Assembly (NCBI RefSeq): GCF_001183985.1 | Contig: NZ_LFZW01000001.1 | Coordinates: 3,400,059 to 3,464,058 of the forward strand | Direction: 5' to 3' | From: Peribacillus loiseleuriae | GTDB taxonomy: Bacteria > Bacillota > Bacilli > Bacillales > DSM-1321 | DNA length: 64,000 bases | Shown here: piece by piece, positions 59,195-64,000 of the stretch | Layout of the letters: each line of letters begins with the position of its first letter | Position numbering within the stretch: position 1 is the stretch's first letter | Made by a program: the position numbers and the translations under genes | Notes under the pieces: generated by a model | What the model saw: only the letters and a program-made list of their open reading frames with translations | Told to the model about the DNA's origin: nothing | The model's database searches: none

Positions 59195-59332
59195 TTCATA
59201 CAAAACTTAAATGCCGTTAAAACGCCGCCAATTACTATGAAGAAATATCATTTAAGCACGCAACACCCGCTAAGTAGATTGGCTATATTAGTAGGTCGCG
59301 AATACTAAGTACCCATGTCCTTCATACAAAAC
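59195..59332. repeat. Repeat element A with 12-bp direct repeats, between prmA and rsmE
   Basis: The element proper (59228-59330) matches the one at 42068 at both ends and inside. The 12-mer TTCATACAAAAC occurs at 59195-59206 and again at 59321-59332, enclosing 114 bp. This could be a duplicated target or a repeat left by rearrangement. No coding capacity. Confidence 0.6.
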
Positions 59333-59357
59333 AGGTGGCAATTGCTTTTGCCACCTT
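59328..59357 (-). terminator. Terminator-like hairpin upstream of rsmE
   Basis: AGGTGGCAA and TTGCCACCT pair around AAGCAA, followed by GTTTTG on the minus strand. It would cut prmA from rsmE. Confidence 0.75.
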
Positions 59358-59420
59358 CTTTATCTCTTTAGTATACAACATTTTATCCCGTACTAACGGA
59401 AAGGATAGGCCTTACTCACA

Positions 59421-60362
59421 TTAACCGTTTCTTTTCGCAATAAACGCAACCCAATCTTCCATTAACAGCGTCTCTTCAATCGTAAATCCAGCCGCAATAA
59501 TGGCATCCTTCACTTCTTGTTTTTTGGGTTGAATAATTCCTGAAGAAATGAAATAGCCACCTGGTTTCACTACTTTTGCCACATCATCAGTAAAGCGAAG
59601 GATGACTTCAGCTAGAATATTAGCAACAACCACATCTGTTTGTTCTTTGATGCCATCTAGTAAATTCCCTTGCGAAACAGTAACTCGTTCTTGAACTTTA
59701 TTAAGTTTCACATTAATGATTGCGGATCGGACGGCCACTTCATCTAAATCAAGACCATGAACGCTCTTCGCATCAAGTAATGCCGAGGCAATACTTAGAA
59801 CGCCAGAACCCGTACCAACGTCTACTACAACATCACCAGGTTTTACTGTGCGCTCTAAGGCTTGGATACACATGACTGTCGTCGGATGAGTTCCAGTTCC
59901 AAAAGCCATTCCTGGATCTAATTCAATGATCAGCTCATCACTGTTCACTGGTGTATAGTCTTCCCATGTTGGCACAATGGTAAAACGTTCAGAAATCTTA
60001 ACTGGATGATAATATTTCTTCCAAGCAGTTGCCCATTCTTCTTCATTCACTTCACTAATCGAAATAGCATTTAACCCTAAATCTATATCAAACACTAAAA
60101 GATTATTAATGGATTCTTTAATCGCATCAACTGTCTCACCTAAGAAACTATTCACAGGAATATATGCTTTAACGACAACGCCTTCTTCGGGATAATCGGC
60201 AGGGTTGAGCTGGTAGATCTCCCCAAAGACATTTTCTCGTTCCTTTTGCAGTTCCAATGGATCTTCAATAACAACTCCACTCGCACCCGCCTCATGCAGA
60301 ATATTGGAAACAGGTTCGACCGCTTCATTCGTTGTATGGATTGCAATTTCAGACCATTTCAT
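59421..60362 (-). CDS. prmA: Ribosomal protein L11 methyltransferase
   Basis: 313 residues; methylates L11. The N-terminal substrate domain ([17 protein letters not shown]) is followed by the SAM fold with motif [13 protein letters not shown] and the post-motif DLDEVAV, and by NILAEVI. The family stretch [15 protein letters not shown] is present. ATG 60362 has GGGGAG 9 bp before it. It follows dnaJ on the same strand by 22 bp. Confidence 0.96.
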   Translation of the reverse strand: MKWSEIAIHTTNEAVEPVSNILHEAGASGVVIEDPLELQKERENVFGEIYQLNPADYPEEGVVVKAYIPVNSFLGETVDAIKESINNLLVFDIDLGLNAISISEVNEEEWATAWKKYYHPVKISERFTIVPTWEDYTPVNSDELIIELDPGMAFGTGTHPTTVMCIQALERTVKPGDVVVDVGTGSGVLSIASALLDAKSVHGLDLDEVAVRSAIINVKLNKVQERVTVSQGNLLDGIKEQTDVVVANILAEVILRFTDDVAKVVKPGGYFISSGIIQPKKQEVKDAIIAAGFTIEETLLMEDWVAFIAKRNG

Positions 60363-60384
60363 TTCTACCAACTCCCCTAATCAA

Positions 60385-61506
60385 TTATTCACCTTTAAAT
60401 GCGCGTTTTACTTTAGCAAAAAATCCAGCTTCCTGTTCATCTGGAGCATTCTGTCCACTGATATCAGAGAATTCACGAAGTAATTGCTTTTGTTTTTCAG
60501 TAAGCTTTCTCGGCGTTATAAGTAAAATAACTACATGCTGATCACCTTGACCATAGCCACGTACATTTTGAACACCTTTTCCTTTAAGACGGAAGCGAGT
60601 ACCTGTTTGTGTGCCAGCCGGAACTTTCAGCTTCACTTTTCCATGGACAGTAGGGACTTCAATTTCATCACCTAGTGCTGCTTGAGCAAATGTAATCGGC
60701 ATTTCACAATAAATATCATCGCCTTCACGCTCAAAAAATTCATGTTCACGTACTCGGAACACTACATACAAGTCCCCAGCAGGACCGCCATTGAACCCTG
60801 GTTCTCCTTGCCCTGTAACACGTAGCTGCTGGCCGTCATCAATTCCAGCCGGAACCTTGACTTCAATCTTTTTACGTTTTTGAACTTTTCCAGCACCACT
60901 ACATGTTGAACATTTTTCAGGAATAATTTTCCCAGTTCCTTGACAATGATGACAAGTACGACGATTGACCATGCGACCAAACGCTGTGTTTTGCTCTACA
61001 TTCAATTGACCTGTACCATGACAATGTGAACAAGTATTTACCTTTGTTCCTGGTTTAGCTCCTGAACCAGAACATGTGTCACATGTTTCTTCACGAGGAA
61101 TCTCGATGACGGCCTCTTTACCAAACACCGCTTCTTCAAAAGAAAGGGTCATCGTGTATTGTAAATCAGATCCTTGTCTTGGTGCGTTCGGATCTCTTCT
61201 TCTTCCGCCGCCCCCACCAAAGAACGTACTGAAAATGTCTTCAAATCCGCCGAAACCACCAAAGTCCTGCCCACCAAAACCTTGATTCGGATCTGTATGT
61301 CCAAATTGGTCATAATGTGCTTTCTTTTGATCATCGCTTAAAACTTCATATGCTTCTGTAATCTCTTTAAATTTATCATTCGCGTCTTCCGCTTTATTAA
61401 TATCTGGATGATATTGTTTAGAAAGCTTACGATACGCCTTTTTTACTTCATCTTTAGATGCTCCTTTGGAAACCCCAAGCACCTCATAATAATCTCGTTT
61501 ACTCAT
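60385..61506 (-). CDS. dnaJ: Chaperone DnaJ
   Basis: 373 residues. The J domain has YHPDIN (HPD that triggers DnaK ATPase). A Gly/Phe-rich linker includes [15 protein letters not shown], then four zinc repeats [24 protein letters not shown] and CSTCSGAG, and two beta-barrel substrate domains. GGGAGTGAGAAATAGGT precedes ATG. Works with DnaK and GrpE, encoded next to it. Confidence 0.98.
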   Translation of the reverse strand: MSKRDYYEVLGVSKGASKDEVKKAYRKLSKQYHPDINKAEDANDKFKEITEAYEVLSDDQKKAHYDQFGHTDPNQGFGGQDFGGFGGFEDIFSTFFGGGGGRRRDPNAPRQGSDLQYTMTLSFEEAVFGKEAVIEIPREETCDTCSGSGAKPGTKVNTCSHCHGTGQLNVEQNTAFGRMVNRRTCHHCQGTGKIIPEKCSTCSGAGKVQKRKKIEVKVPAGIDDGQQLRVTGQGEPGFNGGPAGDLYVVFRVREHEFFEREGDDIYCEMPITFAQAALGDEIEVPTVHGKVKLKVPAGTQTGTRFRLKGKGVQNVRGYGQGDQHVVILLITPRKLTEKQKQLLREFSDISGQNAPDEQEAGFFAKVKRAFKGE

Positions 61507-61860
61507 ACCTATTTCTCACTCCCGATCCTTTTTCACATAAAGATTATTCTAACATTCTTCAAAGATATAGTGCAATAAGAAAAACCGTCACCGGTCCTTG
61601 GCTACAAAAAACTAGGTATTTAACTTAAAGAAATGTTGAAGCACCTCTTAAGGTAGGCTGACTAAGATCGGCACGTCCTGCGGCAACGTCGGCATGACCC
61701 ACATTCTGTGGGCCTAAGAAAAAGGGGGTGACGCATGCATGTTACTTGCCCACCAACCATTTCATTTCGAATCTCAAAAAAGCCAAAGCCAAGATAACCT
61801 GACTTTGACTTTTTTTCAGAGAGTTGGCTCTTCGTTAATCAATCGCCATATCTCGTTTTA
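61507..61860. other. 354-bp dnaK-dnaJ gap: repeat-like palindromes and an attenuator
   Basis: On the transcribed strand AAAGTCAAAGTCA and TGGCTTTGGCTTTTTT (61818-61776) form a terminator-like hairpin after dnaK. Further on, 61650-61738 holds a palindrome-rich piece: TAGGCTGACTAAGATCGGCA, then CGTTGCCG and the small hairpin CCCACATTCTGTGGG. The GTAGGCTGACTA block resembles part of element B (GTAGACTGACTA). This gap may lower dnaJ relative to dnaK. Confidence 0.6.
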
Positions 61861-63693
61861 TTATTTTTTATCGTCGTCTACTTCTGTGAATTCAGCGTCC
61901 ACTACATCATCATTTGATGGTTGTGCTTCGCCCTCTGCACCTTGAGCAGCTTGTTGTGCTTTTGCAGCTTCTTCGTAAAGCTTCATTGATAATGCTTGAA
62001 CGATTTCATTAAGCGCGTCTTTTTTCGTACGAATTTCTTCTAATTCGTTTTTCTCAATAGCAGCTTTCAGTTCGTCTTTCGCTTCGTTTGCTTTCGCAAC
62101 TTCCGCTTCATCTACTTTACCTTCAAGGTCTTTTAACGTTTTTTCCGTTTGGAAAACGAGTTGATCTGCTTCGTTGCGAAGTTCAACTTCTTCTTTACGT
62201 TGTTTATCTGCATCAGCGTTTTCTTCCGCTTCACGTACCATGCGGTCGATTTCTTCATCAGATAGACCTGAAGATGATTTAATTGTAATCGCTTGTTCTT
62301 TGTTTGTACCAAGGTCTTTCGCGCGAACGTTTACGATACCGTTTTTGTCAATATCAAACGTTACTTCAACTTGTGGAATTCCACGTGGTGCTGGTGGAAT
62401 ATCGCTTAATTGGAAGCGGCCAAGCGTTTTATTATCCGCAGACATTGGACGCTCACCTTGAAGAACATGGATATCTACAGCTGTTTGATTATCAGCAGCC
62501 GTTGAGAATACTTGAGATTTACTTGTCGGAATTGTTGTATTACGTTCAATCAACTTCGTAAATACGCCGCCCATTGTTTCGATACCAAGAGAAAGCGGAG
62601 TTACGTCAAGTAAAACAACGTCTTTTACATCTCCAGTCAGAACGCCACCTTGAATCGCTGCACCCATTGCTACTACTTCATCTGGGTTTACACCTTTTGA
62701 AGGTTCTTGACCTAATTCTTTTTTGATTGCTTCAACAACAGCAGGTATACGTGTTGAACCACCAACAAGAATTACTTTATCGATTTCAGATGCAGAAAGT
62801 CCTGAATCTTTCAATGCTTGACGAGTTGGTCCCATTGTACGCTCTACAAGTCCAGCTGTGATTTCATCAAATTTCGCTCTTGTTAATGTAACGTCTAAGT
62901 GAAGCGGACCTGCTTCTCCAGCCGTAATAAATGGCAATGAAACTTGAGTAGACGTAACACCAGAAAGATCTTTTTTCGCTTTCTCAGCAGCATCTTTCAA
63001 TCGTTGTAATGCCATTTTATCTTTACCAAGGTCAATGCCATTTTCTTTTTTGAATTCCGCTACTAAGTAATCAATAACTTCTTGGTCAAAATCATCTCCA
63101 CCAAGTTTGTTATCTCCAGCAGTTGATTTCACTTCGAAAACGCCGTCTCCCAATTCCATGACAGAAACGTCGAACGTACCGCCACCAAGGTCAAAAACAA
63201 GAATCGTTTGATCTTGATCAGTTTTATCTAAACCATAAGCTAATGCTGCAGCAGTTGGTTCGTTAATAATACGCTCTACTTCAAGACCAGCGATTTGTCC
63301 AGCGTCTTTTGTCGCTTGACGTTCTGCATCATTAAAGTATGCAGGAACCGTGATAACTGCTTTCGTTACTTTTTCGCCAAGGTATTCTTCAGCATATGAT
63401 TTCAAGTATTGAAGGATAATTGCTGAAACTTCTTGAGGTGAATAATCTTTACCTTCAATTGTTTCTTTGTGATTTGTTCCCATATGACGTTTAACAGAAA
63501 TAATTGTGTTAGGGTTTGTGATTGCTTGACGTTTCGCTACTTCCCCAACTTGTCTTTCACCATTTTTGAAAGCAACAACGGATGGTGTTGTACGATTGCC
63601 TTCTGGATTCGGAATTACTTTTGGCTCTCCACCTTCAAGAACGGATACACATGAGTTCGTTGTACCTAAGTCAATACCAATAATCTTGCTCAT
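61861..63693 (-). CDS. dnaK: Chaperone DnaK (Hsp70)
   Basis: 610 residues. Nucleotide domain: [25 protein letters not shown] and [12 protein letters not shown]. The substrate domain follows the linker [13 protein letters not shown], and the acidic C-terminus ends EVDDDKK. ATG 63693 has GTAGGAGGTAAGTGACT before it; two codons upstream GTG is also open. Part of the hrcA-grpE-dnaK-dnaJ heat-shock operon; the CIRCE operator would be outside the window. Confidence 0.98.
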   Translation of the reverse strand: MSKIIGIDLGTTNSCVSVLEGGEPKVIPNPEGNRTTPSVVAFKNGERQVGEVAKRQAITNPNTIISVKRHMGTNHKETIEGKDYSPQEVSAIILQYLKSYAEEYLGEKVTKAVITVPAYFNDAERQATKDAGQIAGLEVERIINEPTAAALAYGLDKTDQDQTILVFDLGGGTFDVSVMELGDGVFEVKSTAGDNKLGGDDFDQEVIDYLVAEFKKENGIDLGKDKMALQRLKDAAEKAKKDLSGVTSTQVSLPFITAGEAGPLHLDVTLTRAKFDEITAGLVERTMGPTRQALKDSGLSASEIDKVILVGGSTRIPAVVEAIKKELGQEPSKGVNPDEVVAMGAAIQGGVLTGDVKDVVLLDVTPLSLGIETMGGVFTKLIERNTTIPTSKSQVFSTAADNQTAVDIHVLQGERPMSADNKTLGRFQLSDIPPAPRGIPQVEVTFDIDKNGIVNVRAKDLGTNKEQAITIKSSSGLSDEEIDRMVREAEENADADKQRKEEVELRNEADQLVFQTEKTLKDLEGKVDEAEVAKANEAKDELKAAIEKNELEEIRTKKDALNEIVQALSMKLYEEAAKAQQAAQGAEGEAQPSNDDVVDAEFTEVDDDKK

Positions 63694-63725
63694 AGTCACT
63701 TACCTCCTACTATTTATGTAATTTC

Positions 63726-64000
63726 TTATTCACTTACTTTTACCATTGATGGACGAACCACTCTGTCCTTCAAGATATAACCTTTTTGGAACTCTTCCAC
63801 GACGATATTAGATTCAACGTTATCAGCTTGTACTTGCATTACAGCTTGATGCATATGTGGGTCAAATTCTTTTCCAACAGCCTCAATCGCTTCTACGCCT
63901 TCTTTTTTCAACGCTTCTACAATTCCTTTGTAGATCATTTCCATTCCAGCAAGCATCGATTTCGTTTCTTCATGATCGCTTTCGATTTTCATTGCTCTTT
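63726..64000 (-). CDS. grpE: Nucleotide exchange factor GrpE (partial, N-terminus outside window)
   Basis: The last 91 or so residues are visible: the end of the dimer helix ([20 protein letters not shown]) and the beta-wing domain with [15 protein letters not shown] and the C-terminal [18 protein letters not shown]. The frame stays open to the window edge. It resets DnaK by ADP release and directly precedes it. Confidence 0.95.
   Translation of the reverse strand, partial: RAMKIESDHEETKSMLAGMEMIYKGIVEALKKEGVEAIEAVGKEFDPHMHQAVMQVQADNVESNIVVEEFQKGYILKDRVVRPSMVKVSE

Noticed and set aside
61739..61945. 68-codon plus-strand frame near the dnaK end
   Set aside because: Overlaps the dnaK C-terminus and the dnaK terminator; Ser-rich antisense composition, no ribosome-binding site.

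Overview
This window is a stretch of core chromosome from a spore-forming, low-GC member of the Bacillales (Bacillaceae/Planococcaceae type). The gene order follows the Bacillus subtilis yqg-yqf-yqe block almost gene for gene: pst - pbpA - yqgE - sodA - yqgC - yqgB - yqfZ - ispG - yqfX - yqfW - zur - yqfT - nfo - cshB - yqfQ - ispH - yqfO - trmK - cccA - sigA - dnaG - yqxD - ppsR - ccpN - glyS - glyQ - recO - yqzL - era - cdd - dgkA - ybeY - pgpH - phoH - yqfD - yqfC - floA - nfeD - yqeY - rpsU - yqeW - deoC - mtaB - rsmE - prmA - dnaJ - dnaK - grpE. The sporulation genes yqfC and yqfD, a T-box in front of glyQS, and class-B PBP, SigA and CcpN homologues all fit this placement. No rRNA, tRNA, prophage, transposase gene or CRISPR array is visible.

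Layout. 1-6.9 kb: phosphate uptake (pstC, pstS with a Pho box), a penicillin-binding protein, an MFS carrier and superoxide dismutase. 7-14.1 kb: small membrane/LysM proteins, ispG, a nucleotidase and a zinc uptake operon (znuC-znuB-zur) behind a Zur-like operator. 14.4-23.5 kb: the main departure from the B. subtilis order, with a drug-type MFS transporter, a pentose phosphate cluster (rpiA, zwf, tkt, gnd, tal) and a divergent YodB/HxlR-type regulator. 23.7-32.5 kb: DNA repair, RNA helicase, ispH, trmK, an MntR-controlled mntH and cytochrome c550. 33.4-38.8 kb: the sigA operon and the PpsR/CcpN pair. 39-54 kb: glyQS behind a T-box, then recO to nfeD, mostly tightly packed and often overlapping. 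54.3-64 kb: yqeY-rpsU, a Na/Pi cotransporter, deoC, tRNA/rRNA/ribosomal-protein modification genes and the dnaK-dnaJ heat-shock genes. grpE and pstC are cut by the window ends.

The least ordinary material is in the gaps. One family of about 65-97 bp inverted repeats with GGGTCAGACC-like ends occurs six times, each copy 10-31 bp beyond the stop codon of a minus-strand gene, and looks like a dispersed, portable transcription terminator. A second family of 164-216 bp, with ends starting TGTTCAA, occurs twice. A third family occurs between the glyQS T-box and glyQ and between prmA and rsmE. Separately, the terminator hairpin before yqfC carries a sigma-E-like -10 box in its loop and the yqfC ribosome-binding site in its 3' arm.

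The genes serve nutrient acquisition (P, Zn, Mn), NADPH/pentose supply, isoprenoid synthesis, replication/transcription initiation, translation quality and the general stress response. I see no wholly new enzymatic system; the new-looking signals are regulatory and repeat-based. All family and orthology statements come from reading motifs and recalled gene order, not from database searches.
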